64,000 nucleotides of DNA from Bradyrhizobium sp. AZCC 2262 (GTDB lineage: Bacteria; Pseudomonadota; Alphaproteobacteria; Rhizobiales; Xanthobacteraceae), in assembly GCF_036924535.1 (NCBI RefSeq), contig NZ_JAZHRT010000001.1, positions 1,798,001 through 1,862,000 on the forward strand. Reading direction: 5' to 3'. This document shows, piece by piece, positions 9,026 to 17,418 of the stretch (position 1 is the first letter of the stretch; each line of letters begins with the position of its first letter). Position numbers and translations under genes: made by a program. The notes beneath the pieces are model-generated. The model searched no databases and had not been told where the DNA came from. It saw only the letters and a program-made list of their open reading frames with translations.

Positions 9026-9934
9026 CTAATCCTCTCGGTGACGGCGATATTCGGTCGGCGTAAGCCCGGTGAAGTTGCGAAATGCCTTCGAAAACGAACT
9101 CGTTTCGCGAAAGCCGATCCGGGCGCCGATTTGCGTCACTGAGAGCGCCGGCCTCTGCAACAAGCCCTTGGCGCGATCCATTCGGCGGGCCATATGGTAA
9201 CGATGCGGAGGCGCGCCGAACGATTGCGTGAAGGCGCGCGCAAAATGATAGAGGCTCAGATCGACGAGCTCTGCGAGGGCCGCCAGCGAAATTTCCTCCG
9301 CGAGATGCTCCTCGATGAATTCGGCCACGCGCTTCTGCTGCCATGCTGGCAAGCCGCCGCGAACCGGTCTCGCCATGGAGGGTGCCGTTCTTTCCAGTCG
9401 AAGGAGCTCATGCATCAGCACAAGGCTCAAGGCCTCCGCATATTCGCGGCTCCACGGGTCGGAATTCCCGACTTCGGCCTTGAGCTTGAGCGCGGTGTCC
9501 CAGACGGCTTGATCGAAGAAGAACAGGCGCGGGCGGATCGCGGGACAGGCGAGGCCGGATTCTTGATCAAACAGCCGATCCGGCAGATCAATATAGATAT
9601 AAGTGACGCGCGTCAGCACCCGCGGCGTCTGCCATCCGTAGAACCGATGGCCGGCGGGCACGAAGCTGAGCCTGCAATTGAATTCGCGCAAGGTCGATTT
9701 TGGCAGACCCTCGATTAGCGTCTCGCCATCATGCCGTTCTGCGCGTTCGTAAGCGATCAGCAAATGTCGTTGTGCTTGAAAGCCATCCTCGAAAGTCTCG
9801 CGCCGGATAATTCTTACGTTGTCAGCTTGTATCCGGCCCCAATTCGCCAGTTGGCGACGTGCGATATCGGGTGGGGAAATGTCAACAATCCGCAGGGGAG
9901 ACGAAGGAACAGTGAGAATGCCGCTTCCACTCAT
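9026..9934 (-). CDS. AraC-family transcriptional regulator
   Basis: 302 residues from the preferred ATG at 9934, which has GGGGAACGC upstream. The C-terminal ~100 residues form the double helix-turn-helix of AraC proteins (KRVAEFIEEHLAEEISLAALAE, LSLYHFARAFTQSFG, then IGARIGFRETSSFSKAFRNFTGLTPTEYRR). The N-terminal ~190 residues have the weak similarity typical of a ligand or cupin-like sensory domain. An in-frame ATG at 10090 would give 354 residues but has no visible ribosome binding site. It is divergent from the dehydrogenase gene at 10342, with a pair of Tod/Sty-like boxes between them. Its target genes and effector are unknown. Confidence 0.85.
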   Translation of the reverse strand: MSGSGILTVPSSPLRIVDISPPDIARRQLANWGRIQADNVRIIRRETFEDGFQAQRHLLIAYERAERHDGETLIEGLPKSTLREFNCRLSFVPAGHRFYGWQTPRVLTRVTYIYIDLPDRLFDQESGLACPAIRPRLFFFDQAVWDTALKLKAEVGNSDPWSREYAEALSLVLMHELLRLERTAPSMARPVRGGLPAWQQKRVAEFIEEHLAEEISLAALAELVDLSLYHFARAFTQSFGAPPHRYHMARRMDRAKGLLQRPALSVTQIGARIGFRETSSFSKAFRNFTGLTPTEYRRHRED

Positions 9935-10107
9935 AGTGCGTTCCCCATGCGGGCATTGACTCGGCAGCATTCTTCCATCCACGGCTAATGATGATGGGAT
10001 CACGTCGTCGTCACCGCCGCTCGCGATTGAAAGAGCGTTCTCCATCTTTGGCGGAGGGTCGTTGCGACAGCCCATCCAAAGAGTAAGCATGTGAATTCAT
10101 GACACCA

Positions 10108-10123
10108 TTAAATTGTCGTTCAG
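10108..10123. promoter_or_regulatory. Tod/Sty-like box, first of a tandem pair
   Basis: TTAAATTGTCGTTCAG. The left half is a full match; the right half has TTCAG, a variant also seen at 16823. It lies 173 bp before the preferred AraC start and 218 bp before 10342. Confidence 0.6.
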
Positions 10124-10126
10124 AAA

Positions 10127-10142
10127 CTAAATTCGATTTTAT
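10127..10142. promoter_or_regulatory. Tod/Sty-like box, second of a tandem pair
   Basis: CTAAATTCGATTTTAT, 19 bp downstream of the first box in register, close to two helical turns. It ends 199 bp before the ATG of the dehydrogenase gene. Confidence 0.65.
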
Positions 10143-10341
10143 TCTTGGCTGGCGTGCACGGTGCTCAAACGCCGAGCGGGGACCTTGTCAAATTGTGCGA
10201 GCCTTTCATGGAATCTAAGCAAGAAAACCCAAGAGCGCGGCAAGTCGAGACAAGGGCAACCAGCGCTCTTCACCAAATGGCGGATATGTCAGTCGGCAGG
10301 TGCGCATCAAAAAGGTGTGTTGAGCCCGGCCAGGAGTCGCC

Positions 10342-11361
10342 ATGTCCAAACACCAGCCAATCTCTCCTCTTGCTGTCTCAAGTTCATCGGGGAATTTACC
10401 TGGCGAGCGAGGCGATGCTGGATTGGCTGGCGTCCAGCCGGACGTGGGCGAAATTGGCTTTGTCGGCCTTGGTCACATGGGATCGGCGATGGCCGCAAAC
10501 CTTGCAGCCAGCGGACGGCGGGTAATCGCCTATGTCCGCCGCTCGGACCAGATCGGCAGGCTTGAGGCACTCGGTCTCAGGCCGACGACCGATATCGGCG
10601 ATCTGCTCGACTGCAAGATCGTCATCAGCATGTTGCCGGACGATGATGCCGTACGCGAGATCGTGTTGGGTCGAGGAGACATCGGCCTCGACGGTCTAGC
10701 CGCGGGCCTGATGCCTGGCGCGATCCACCTGTCGATGAGCACGATTAGCACTGCGGCTGCGTCGCTGCTTGCGAGCGAGCACGCACGCAACGGGCAGGGC
10801 TATGTAGCCGCGCCGGTGTTCGGAAATCCGGATGCCGCCAAGGCGCGCCAGCTGTTCATCATCGCCGCTGGCCGTTCAGCCGATGTCGTGCGCTGCCAGC
10901 CGATCCTGGACAACCTTGGACAAAGGACATTTGTTGTCGGAGCCGACCCGCAAGACGCCAACCTCGTCAAATTGCTCGGCAATATGATGAGCGCCACGGC
11001 ACTGGAGATGCTCGGAGAAGTCGTGGCCGTAGTCCGAAAGCGCGGACTGGATCCACAGCCTTTCGTGGACATCATGACGGCCACGATGTTCGGCGGGCGC
11101 GCGCACAAGATTTACGGTGACAAGATCGCCAGGCAGACCTATGCGCCCGGATTTGTTTTGCCTCTCGTGCTCAAGGACGTGCGTCTGGCGCTGGCGGAAG
11201 CAGAGAAGGCGGGCGTCCCCATGCCGTCAGTGGGCGTTGTCAGGGACCGGTTGATCACGGGAATCGCGCGCGGTTATGGCGACCTTGACTGGACTGCACT
11301 CGCGCTCATCGCCGAGGAGGAGGCGGGCCTCTACACCATATCCTCAGTGAATCCCGACTGA
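10342..11361 (+). CDS. NAD(P)-dependent 3-hydroxyisobutyrate/2-hydroxy-3-oxopropionate dehydrogenase family protein
   Basis: 339 residues of the beta-hydroxyacid dehydrogenase family (HIBADH, tartronate-semialdehyde reductase, GLYR1). The Rossmann fingerprint GFVGLGHMGSAMAANL is at ~38-53; an N-terminal extension of about 35 residues precedes it. The substrate-site region GYVAAPVFGNPDAA and the catalytic lysine in ANLVKLLGNMM are present. It oxidises a beta-hydroxyacid or reduces the semialdehyde with NAD(P); the substrate cannot be read from the sequence. GGAG lies six bases before the ATG. The aldo/keto reductase gene follows after 61 bp on the same strand, so the two probably form an operon for a small carbonyl or sugar-acid route. 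Confidence 0.85.
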   Translation: MSKHQPISPLAVSSSSGNLPGERGDAGLAGVQPDVGEIGFVGLGHMGSAMAANLAASGRRVIAYVRRSDQIGRLEALGLRPTTDIGDLLDCKIVISMLPDDDAVREIVLGRGDIGLDGLAAGLMPGAIHLSMSTISTAAASLLASEHARNGQGYVAAPVFGNPDAAKARQLFIIAAGRSADVVRCQPILDNLGQRTFVVGADPQDANLVKLLGNMMSATALEMLGEVVAVVRKRGLDPQPFVDIMTATMFGGRAHKIYGDKIARQTYAPGFVLPLVLKDVRLALAEAEKAGVPMPSVGVVRDRLITGIARGYGDLDWTALALIAEEEAGLYTISSVNPD

Positions 11362-11422
11362 GTTTGGACTTGTCCGCCGCTCACGCTCCCAAAGGCACAC
11401 GCATTCGAAGAAGGAACAGCAT

Positions 11423-12451
11423 ATGGCCGATCAAGCAGAGACCCTCGAAACGAGAATGAAGTTGACAAGCATTCCCGGCACGTCGCTCAGGGTATCACCG
11501 GTCGCGATCGGTACTTGGGCGATCGGCGGGTGGATGTGGGGCGGAACCGACGAAGCCGAATCCATCGCCACCATCCGGACCGCTTTTGAGCACGGCATCA
11601 ACCTTGTCGATACGGCCCCGGTCTATGGATTTGGCCGCTCCGAAGAAATCGTTGGCAGGGCGATCGCCGAAAGCGGACTACGCTCCAACGTGCTGATTGC
11701 CACCAAGGCCGGACTTCAATGGGAAGGTGGAAAGGTATCACGCAATGCCAGCCGCGCCCGCATCATGTGGGAGGTCGAAGAGTCCTTGCGCAGGCTTCGG
11801 ACCGACTACATTGACATCTATCAGATTCACTGGCCAGATCCGCTGGTTACGATCGAAGAGACCGCGGACGCAATGCACACCCTGTTCGCGCAAGGGAAGA
11901 TTCGCGCCATCGGCGTGAGCAACTTCTCGGTTCTCCAGATGGAGCGGTTTCGCCACATCGCGCCACTGCACGTGCTGCAGCCGCCCTACAATCTGTTCGA
12001 ACGCGGAATCGAGACCGACCTACTGCCCTATTGCCGGAGGAACAAGATCGCGATGCTGGGATATGGCGCGCTGTGCCGAGGCCTGTTGTCGGGACGAATG
12101 CGGGCAGGTACGGTTTTCGGTGGCGACGACCTGAGGCGCACCGATCCGAAATTCCTCGAGCCTCGGTTCGCGCAATATCTGGCAGCTGTCCACCGGCTCG
12201 ATCGGCTCGCTCAGCAGCGTTTCGGCAAGCGCGTCATTCACCTCGCGGTCCGCTGGATGCTCGATCAGGGCATCACCGCCGCCTTGTGGGGGGCTCGCCA
12301 TCCCGATCAGCTGCAGCCGGCCGACGAGGTGACCGGATGGTCGCTCGATGCCTCTGATATGGCTAAAATCGATGAGATCCTTCGCGAAATCATCACCGAT
12401 CCGGTGGGCCCGGAGTTCATGGCGCCGCCGTCACGCAGTGTCGTAGTCTGA
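11423..12451 (+). CDS. Aldo/keto reductase
   Basis: 342 residues with the (beta/alpha)8 aldo/keto reductase signature: NLVDTAPVYGFGRSEEIVGRAI supplies the catalytic Asp and Tyr, ATKAGLQW the Lys, and DIYQIHWPDP the His. RAIGVSNFS and the C-terminal NADPH-site region are in place. Such enzymes reduce aldehydes or sugars with NADPH in the cytoplasm. AAGGAA precedes the ATG. It follows the hydroxyacid dehydrogenase and precedes the bd oxidase genes, from which it is separated by a box at 12556, so it probably ends its own transcription unit. Confidence 0.88.
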   Translation: MADQAETLETRMKLTSIPGTSLRVSPVAIGTWAIGGWMWGGTDEAESIATIRTAFEHGINLVDTAPVYGFGRSEEIVGRAIAESGLRSNVLIATKAGLQWEGGKVSRNASRARIMWEVEESLRRLRTDYIDIYQIHWPDPLVTIEETADAMHTLFAQGKIRAIGVSNFSVLQMERFRHIAPLHVLQPPYNLFERGIETDLLPYCRRNKIAMLGYGALCRGLLSGRMRAGTVFGGDDLRRTDPKFLEPRFAQYLAAVHRLDRLAQQRFGKRVIHLAVRWMLDQGITAALWGARHPDQLQPADEVTGWSLDASDMAKIDEILREIITDPVGPEFMAPPSRSVVV

Positions 12452-12555
12452 CGCAACACCGCTTGGCCTGTCTTGGAACCGGAAAAATGATCGCTTCTTA
12501 GCGAGTTCAATACATTCGCCGAGAGCAATGAACCGCATCACTTTCTGATCCTGCA

Positions 12556-12571
12556 TTAACGGCGAATTTAA
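12556..12571. promoter_or_regulatory. Tod/Sty-like box upstream of the bd oxidase operon
   Basis: TTAACGGCGAATTTAA, a single mismatch in the left half-site. It ends 65 bp before the ATG of the oxidase subunit I gene, a typical activator distance. Confidence 0.55.
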
Positions 12572-12636
12572 TAGCTCTCGGTTGTGACGTTACTACGTTC
12601 AGGTTCGTTGATCGCATCCTGGGCAGGGAAACTACA

Positions 12637-14052
12637 ATGGACATCACGGCACTTCTTCTCTCCAGAATTCAATTCGCCTTTACCATCACGTTTCATATCA
12701 TCTTTCCATCCTTCACGATCGGGTTGGCAGCCTGGCTCACCGTCCTCGAGGCCCTGGGGCTTTCCACGGGCCGACCCGTCTATCGCGTGATCTTCGAGTT
12801 CTGGCTGAAGATATTCGGTGTGGCATTCGGCTTGGGTGTGGTGTCCGGGATCGTCATGGCATTCCAGTTCGGCACCAACTGGAGCGTGCTGTCCAAGGTG
12901 TCCGGGCCGATCCAGGGCCCGCTCCTGATGTACGAAACCTTTACCGCATTCATGCTCGAGGCCAGTTTCTTCGGCGTCCTCATCTTTGGCCGCAGCCGAG
13001 TGCCGCCATGGTTCTACCTGTTTTCGACTGCGATGGTCGCGCTGGGAACCACTTTTTCGGCGTTCTGGATCATGGTCAATAACAGCTGGATGCAGGTGCC
13101 ATCAGGCTATGTCATGGAGAATGGCAGCTTTGTTCCCAATGACTGGACCAAGATCATCTTCAATTCGGTCGTTTGGTCGCGATTCCCGCACATGTTGCTT
13201 GCCTCCTACCTTACCGGTGCCTTCTGCGTCGCCGCGACCGGGGCATGGTACGTGCTGCGAAAGGAATACCATGCTGAGTCCCGCATCATGCTGCGCATGG
13301 GCCTTGGTCTCGCCGCCGTGCTGATGCCGATCCAGCTGTTCTTCGGGCATCTAAACGGCATCTATGTCAATACTTATCAACCATCCAAGATGGCTGCGAT
13401 CGAGGGACGCTGGAATGATGAAAAACCGGGGTCTGAAGTGCTGTTCGCATGGCCGGATGTGAAGAACCGGCGCAACCTGTTCGCGATTACGCTGCCGCCA
13501 CCCTTCGGCAGCCTGATCGATTCCGATAGTCTCACTGCAGGGGAAACAGGACTCAACAGCATCCCTCCGGAGAACTGGCCGCCAGTGGTCATCCCGTTCT
13601 TCGCATTCCGGATCATGGTCGGATGTGGTCTGCTGATGCTGGGGCTCGCCTGGCTCGGCAGCTATCTGAGTTACAGGCACCGCCTAGCGTACAATCGCCC
13701 GCTGCTTTGGCTGACCTTCCTGAGCTTTCCGCTGCCCTTCGTCGCGATCATTACCGGCTGGTTCACCGCTGAAGTCGGCCGCCAGCCCTGGGTGGTTTAT
13801 GGCGTGCTGCGAACCGCGGATGCCGTGACGCCGTTCCTGACGGCGCGCGAAGCGACGATTTCACTGGCGATCTTCTGTTCGGTCTACGCCTTCATCTTTC
13901 TGTTCGGCACGTTTTACATCTATCGGCTCATCCGCATTGGTCCTGCGAGAAAGTCGTTCGAGGTTCCGCATCTCGTGGTTCCGAACCGACCGATGTCACT
14001 CGCCGAGGAAGAGCCAACCTCCGTATCCAACTCCATCGTCGCCGGAGAGTAG
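12637..14052 (+). CDS. cydA: Cytochrome bd-type (cyanide-insensitive) quinol oxidase subunit I
   Basis: 471 residues with the multi-helix fold of CydA/CioA. The N-terminal RIQFAFTITFHIIFPSFTIG carries the haem-ligand His, and GRQPWVVYGVLRTADAVTP is the hallmark of the Q-loop region. The Q loop is short, as in CioA proteins, rather than long as in E. coli CydA. The enzyme oxidises quinol and reduces oxygen to water without proton pumping, and in relatives it tolerates low oxygen, NO, cyanide or sulfide. It is the first gene of a cydA-cydB-DUF1275 unit under the box at 12556. Confidence 0.93.
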   Translation: MDITALLLSRIQFAFTITFHIIFPSFTIGLAAWLTVLEALGLSTGRPVYRVIFEFWLKIFGVAFGLGVVSGIVMAFQFGTNWSVLSKVSGPIQGPLLMYETFTAFMLEASFFGVLIFGRSRVPPWFYLFSTAMVALGTTFSAFWIMVNNSWMQVPSGYVMENGSFVPNDWTKIIFNSVVWSRFPHMLLASYLTGAFCVAATGAWYVLRKEYHAESRIMLRMGLGLAAVLMPIQLFFGHLNGIYVNTYQPSKMAAIEGRWNDEKPGSEVLFAWPDVKNRRNLFAITLPPPFGSLIDSDSLTAGETGLNSIPPENWPPVVIPFFAFRIMVGCGLLMLGLAWLGSYLSYRHRLAYNRPLLWLTFLSFPLPFVAIITGWFTAEVGRQPWVVYGVLRTADAVTPFLTAREATISLAIFCSVYAFIFLFGTFYIYRLIRIGPARKSFEVPHLVVPNRPMSLAEEEPTSVSNSIVAGE

Positions 14053-14054
14053 CC

Positions 14055-15044
14055 ATGATCATGTTCTGGGTTTTGCTTTTGGCCATCAGCATCTTGCTCT
14101 ATGTGCTGCTTGACGGTGTCGATCTCGGCGTCGGCTTGTTGTTCGGACTGTCGAACGGCGAAGCCAGGCGTAGTACGATGCTGAGCGCCGTCGCGCCGAT
14201 CTGGGACGGCAACGAGACCTGGCTGGTGGTCACCGCGGTGATCCTGTGGGGAGCCTTCCCGCTGGTCTATGCGACGTTGCTGTCGGCTTTCTACCTTCCT
14301 CTTATTGTCATGCTCGCCGGCTTGATCCTGCGCGGTGTGGCATTCGAGTTTCGCTACAAAACGCAACGGCTGCGGTGGATCTGGGATTTGAGCTTCGCCG
14401 GCGGATCCCTGATCGCGACATTTATACAAGGCATGACGGTCGGCGCCGTGGTCGAAGGACTGCAGTTCACCAACGGCGAATATTCCGGCGGTGCGGTCGG
14501 CTGGCTCACGCCGTTTGCGGTCCTTTGCGGCATCGGCCTGTGTCTTGGCTACGCGCTTCTTGGCGCTTGCTGGCTGATAAGGAAATGCGAGGGCCAAGTT
14601 CGCGACGTTGCGCGCCGCCAGATTCCCGTACTTGCGGTCGGCGTACTGGCGTTCCTCGTGGTTGTGTTCGCTTACGCGTTGGCCGAAAATCTTCCAATCC
14701 TGCATCGCTGGATCGACCGGCCATATCTGTTTGTGTTTCCGGCGATTGGCGCGATCGCGGCGGCAGTACTCGCGCTCAGTATCCTGAACCACAACGATTA
14801 CTTGCCATTCCACATGGTCGCGCTGGTCTTCATGTCGGCGTTCGGCACGCTGGCGCTGTCCTTCTGGCCATACATGATCCCTTCCGTCATCACCGTCGAC
14901 CAGGCTGCCGCACCGCAATCGAGCCTGGTGTTCATGTTCTGGGGGTGCGGGGTGATCGTCTTTCCACTGATGTTGATCTACACGCTGGTGAGCTACAGTG
15001 TGTTCAGGGGAAAAGTCCGGGCGAGCGGCGGGTACGGGCACTAG
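14055..15044 (+). CDS. cydB: Cytochrome bd-type quinol oxidase subunit II
   Basis: 329 residues, begins two bases after the subunit I stop. It has the CydB pattern of eight to nine helices, including LYVLLDGVDLGVGLLFGL near the N-terminus and PIWDGNETWLVVTAVILWGAFP. It forms the structural partner of subunit I. No cydX-sized frame was noticed after it, and CydX is usually absent in the Cio group. The next gene starts nine bases downstream. Confidence 0.93.
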   Translation: MIMFWVLLLAISILLYVLLDGVDLGVGLLFGLSNGEARRSTMLSAVAPIWDGNETWLVVTAVILWGAFPLVYATLLSAFYLPLIVMLAGLILRGVAFEFRYKTQRLRWIWDLSFAGGSLIATFIQGMTVGAVVEGLQFTNGEYSGGAVGWLTPFAVLCGIGLCLGYALLGACWLIRKCEGQVRDVARRQIPVLAVGVLAFLVVVFAYALAENLPILHRWIDRPYLFVFPAIGAIAAAVLALSILNHNDYLPFHMVALVFMSAFGTLALSFWPYMIPSVITVDQAAAPQSSLVFMFWGCGVIVFPLMLIYTLVSYSVFRGKVRASGGYGH

Positions 15045-15053
15045 ATTGTCTTC

Positions 15054-15755
15054 ATGGCGATCGCGCTCAATGCGAAAATGCTGCCGACCGTGCTCAGCAT
15101 TATCGCGGGAAGCGTGGACGCAATCAGCTTTCTCGGACTTGGCGGCCTGTTCACCGCCCATGTCACGGGCAATCTTGTTGTCCTTGTCGCGCATCTGGCC
15201 GCTGGGAGCCGCGCGCCTGTAGCGAACATTCTATCGGTCCCGGTGTTCGTGGCGGCGCTCGGGTTGACCAGATTGCTGGCCAGCGTCCTGGAGAGGATCG
15301 GATTCGCCTCGCTCCGACCGCTTCTTCTGCTGCAATTGCTATTGCTCGTTGGCTTCCTCGCCCTGTGTGCTTCCGCCGGCGCAAGAGTGGACCCGCACGC
15401 AGCGAGGGCGATCCTTGCGGGAATGTTCGGTGTCTCGGCGATGGCCGTGCAAAATGCGCTCGTGCAGATTTCGCTGAAAGGCGTGCCGTCGACCGCGGTC
15501 ATGACGACCAACATCACACATTTCATGATGGATATCGGCGAGGTGCTGTTCGGTCGCAAGCTATCTGACGTCGCCAAGGCGCGCGCCCGGGCGCTGCTGA
15601 CCTGGCCGGCGATCGTCGGTTTTGCCGCTGGCTGCGGCCTTGGAGCGACATGCGAGGCAGCAATTGGCCTTACGTCCTTGGCTTTACCTGTGGGCCTCGC
15701 TGTGCTCGCGGTTGCTATGGGGATGAACGCGAACACCGCGAAAACCCGGGATTGA
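15054..15755 (+). CDS. DUF1275 (YoaK-family) membrane protein
   Basis: 233 residues, about six hydrophobic segments. SIIAGSVDAISFLGLGGLFTAHVTGNLV is the typical DUF1275 opening, and MFGVSAMAVQNALVQ...STAVMTTNITHFMMDIGE is the conserved second half. The family has no proven function. It starts nine bases after cydB, so it is very likely co-transcribed with the oxidase. That linkage is the only clue to a role here. Confidence 0.85.
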   Translation: MAIALNAKMLPTVLSIIAGSVDAISFLGLGGLFTAHVTGNLVVLVAHLAAGSRAPVANILSVPVFVAALGLTRLLASVLERIGFASLRPLLLLQLLLLVGFLALCASAGARVDPHAARAILAGMFGVSAMAVQNALVQISLKGVPSTAVMTTNITHFMMDIGEVLFGRKLSDVAKARARALLTWPAIVGFAAGCGLGATCEAAIGLTSLALPVGLAVLAVAMGMNANTAKTRD

Positions 15756-15832
15756 TCAGCCGGGCTGGCCTTGAGCCACAAGGTCCGCTCAAACCTGCCG
15801 GGCTGTCACGGCATTGGGCTATGGTGATCGGG

Positions 15833-15860
15833 GTCCCGATAGCGCAGCGCTGTCGGGATC
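15833..15860. terminator. Hairpin between convergent genes
   Basis: GTCCCGATAGCGC and AGCGCTGTCGGGATC can pair over about 13 bases with wobbles. It sits between the DUF1275 stop (15755, plus) and the thioesterase stop (15864, minus), as expected for a shared terminator, though no T-run is present on either side. Confidence 0.45.
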
Positions 15861-15863
15861 TCA

Positions 15864-16280
15864 TCAATCCGGGCTCATGGTGGCTCGCCTCACGTCGAAC
15901 CGCCTCTCAAACTCCACTACATTGACGACCCCACGGCGATGGGTGCCGTCACCGATCTTGCGGTCGCCATCCCAGGCCTCGAGCTTAAACACCACGCTCT
16001 TGCGGTCGACCTCAATCACCCGCGAAATGGCACGGACCGTGCGGCCGACCGGCGTTGCGGCGAGATGACGGACTTTCACGTCCATGCCAACGCTGACGAA
16101 GCCTTTCGGCAAATGCGAGGCGATCGCGGAGCCTGATGCCATTTCCATATGAAGAATCATCATCGGCGTGGCGTAGACCGACGGCATGTCCGCCACAAAA
16201 TGACCCACCGTCATCTCGGGAGTCACGATGATGGTCTTCTCGGCGGTCATGCCAGTCGTGACATCGTTGAGGGCGTCCAT
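15864..16280 (-). CDS. Thioesterase-fold protein (fluoroacetyl-CoA thioesterase-like)
   Basis: 138 residues with a hot-dog fold pattern: VTPEMTVGHFVADMPSVYATPMMILHMEMAS (the FlK-type active-site helix with Thr and Glu positions), KGFVSVGMDVKVRHLAATPVG, and VVFKLEAWDGDRKIGDGTHRRGVVN. Members hydrolyse acyl-CoA thioesters in the cytoplasm; the true substrate is unknown, and fluoroacetyl-CoA should not be assumed. A perfect 15-bp hairpin lies 22 bases before the start. It stands between the cio operon and a cupin pseudogene. Confidence 0.75.
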   Translation of the reverse strand: MDALNDVTTGMTAEKTIIVTPEMTVGHFVADMPSVYATPMMILHMEMASGSAIASHLPKGFVSVGMDVKVRHLAATPVGRTVRAISRVIEVDRKSVVFKLEAWDGDRKIGDGTHRRGVVNVVEFERRFDVRRATMSPD

Positions 16281-16301
16281 ATTCTCCTCGTCCGTGATTC
16301 C

Positions 16302-16335
16302 CTCGTGATCCAGCGGATGACCGCTGGATCACGAG
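16302..16335 (+). terminator. Perfect 15-bp hairpin followed by T-rich sequence
   Basis: CTCGTGATCCAGCGG (16302-16316) pairs perfectly with CCGCTGGATCACGAG (16321-16335) around an ATGA loop and is followed by TTTTCTTGTTTG on the plus strand, which is the form of an intrinsic terminator. Both flanking genes run on the minus strand, so it would stop antisense reading from the plus strand, or shape the 5' leader of the thioesterase mRNA. Confidence 0.6.
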
Positions 16336-16376
16336 TTTTCTTGTTTGTGTCCGAAATCCGTCCGTGACTTCGCGAT

Positions 16377-16765
16377 CTACGACTTGGGCATCACGCCGGG
16401 GCCGTTATCGGGCCACTTCGCAATGGCTGCCTCGTCGACATTCAGATGCTGGGCGACGAGTGATGGTGGGGTGTGCGTCAGCCAATTGGAGAGGGAAACC
16501 TCTTCATAGCGGGAAGCCTTGAAGACTCCGATAAACTGCAGGTCAGTGTCTCCGACGTTCTCGACGTAATGTCCGAGATTGCGCCTGACGTAGCCGATGT
16601 CTCGGGCATTGCAGTCCATCGTCATCGCATTGGGCCGGTATTGAACACCGTCATGCGTGCCGTGCCCTTGATATAGTACTGCCATTCGTCGGCATTCGGA
16701 GCCGCGCCTGCAACAGCGCCTGCAGCAGCCACCGCCAGCACATTCCGTCTTGAAAGCATGATCAT
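16377..16765 (-). pseudogene. Degenerate bicupin (oxalate decarboxylase-like) with internal deletion and frameshift
   Basis: The N-terminus (MLSRRNVLAVAAAGAVAG) is a Tat-like signal as in the intact bicupin at 22295-23563. It is joined directly to PNADEWQYYIKG from the middle of that protein's second cupin; roughly 290 residues, including the first cupin, are missing. The frame reads to FNTGP, then loses one base (near 16633-16637) and continues in another frame as NAMTMDCNARDIGYVRRNLGHY to the normal C-terminus. Both lesions are visible by comparison with the paralogue. GGAG lies eight bases before the second ATG (16759). It still has a Tod/Sty-like box at 16823. Confidence 0.8.
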
Positions 16766-16822
16766 CGCTCCGTTGAAAGATCGAGTGCAGATCAAAGATA
16801 GCTTCACGAATATCGTGATCCA

Positions 16823-16838
16823 TTAAATTGGGATTCAG
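16823..16838. promoter_or_regulatory. Tod/Sty-like box upstream of the cupin pseudogene
   Basis: TTAAATTGGGATTCAG, 57 bp before the ATG at 16765. The intact bicupin has a box 69 bp from its start, so the promoter was probably duplicated with the gene. Confidence 0.6.
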
Positions 16839-16875
16839 AATTGCCTCGAGGACTGATCAGGTGGCAGGCGGGGTG

Positions 16876-17418
16876 TTATTTCCCCGACGAGCTATTGATG
16901 TTCAAATCCGACGCGGGTGTCCGACTCGGTACGCGGACTTCGACCACGCTGTGGTCGAGAACCTGATGACATGAATTGCATGCGGCGGTCAGATCGGCAT
17001 AGGCCTTGGCGAATCCGGTGCCGTCTTTGGATTGGATCGCGCTGTTGAGTTTCTTGAACGGTTGCGCCGTAACGGAAGTGATCATGTCCGGGAAGGAGAT
17101 GTCGTGAACGCTGGGGTGAGCGCGCCCGAGTCGATCGAAGGCGCCGCGAAGGTTTCCGAGCTCGTAGGCCGCAAGCTGCCAGTTTCCATCCTGCTCAGCC
17201 TGCCAGAGGCGCTCATGCCGTGGTTGAATTGTCGCAATCATCAGGTCGCTGATGCTCGGCAGATATTCGATGGCATGAGGTGAGGGCGTCGCTTCTGGTC
17301 CTGCGGCAGCGCTGCGCGAGGCCGCAAGACAGATCGCCAGGATGGCGCTTGCGGTAACTGCGATCGCCGCAACCATGAACGGGCGGCGCCGGATGCCTGT
17401 TTCTTCTGGCCCGATCAT
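16876..17418 (-). CDS. c-type cytochrome of the aldehyde dehydrogenase-like operon
   Basis: 180 residues with an N-terminal signal-anchor (PFMVAAIAVTASAILAICLAASRSAAA) and one haem motif CNSCH near the C-terminus. The middle (ISDLMIATIQPRHERLWQAEQDGNWQLAAYELGNL) resembles cytochromes that accompany molybdo-hydroxylases. Its ATG (17418) overlaps the stop of the Mo subunit gene as ATGA, so it is translationally coupled. It probably passes electrons from the periplasmic Mo/FeS/FAD enzyme to the respiratory chain. Confidence 0.8.
   Translation of the reverse strand: MIGPEETGIRRRPFMVAAIAVTASAILAICLAASRSAAAGPEATPSPHAIEYLPSISDLMIATIQPRHERLWQAEQDGNWQLAAYELGNLRGAFDRLGRAHPSVHDISFPDMITSVTAQPFKKLNSAIQSKDGTGFAKAYADLTAACNSCHQVLDHSVVEVRVPSRTPASDLNINSSSGK

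Larger units (their letters stand above)
9935..10341. other. Divergent promoter region with two tandem boxes
   Basis: Taking ATG 9934 as the AraC start, about 400 bp separate it from the dehydrogenase gene. The only recognisable structure is the box pair at 10108-10142. Part of the stretch (9935-10090) may be coding if the AraC protein starts at 10090. Confidence 0.45.

Noticed and set aside
13920..15194. Long open frame antisense to cydA/cydB (424 codons), and similar long frames antisense to the Mo/FAD subunit genes (19522-20658) and to the RND pump (24950-25702)
   Set aside because: They lie opposite well-recognised genes, have charged, repetitive composition typical of reverse frames of high-GC genes, and match no family.
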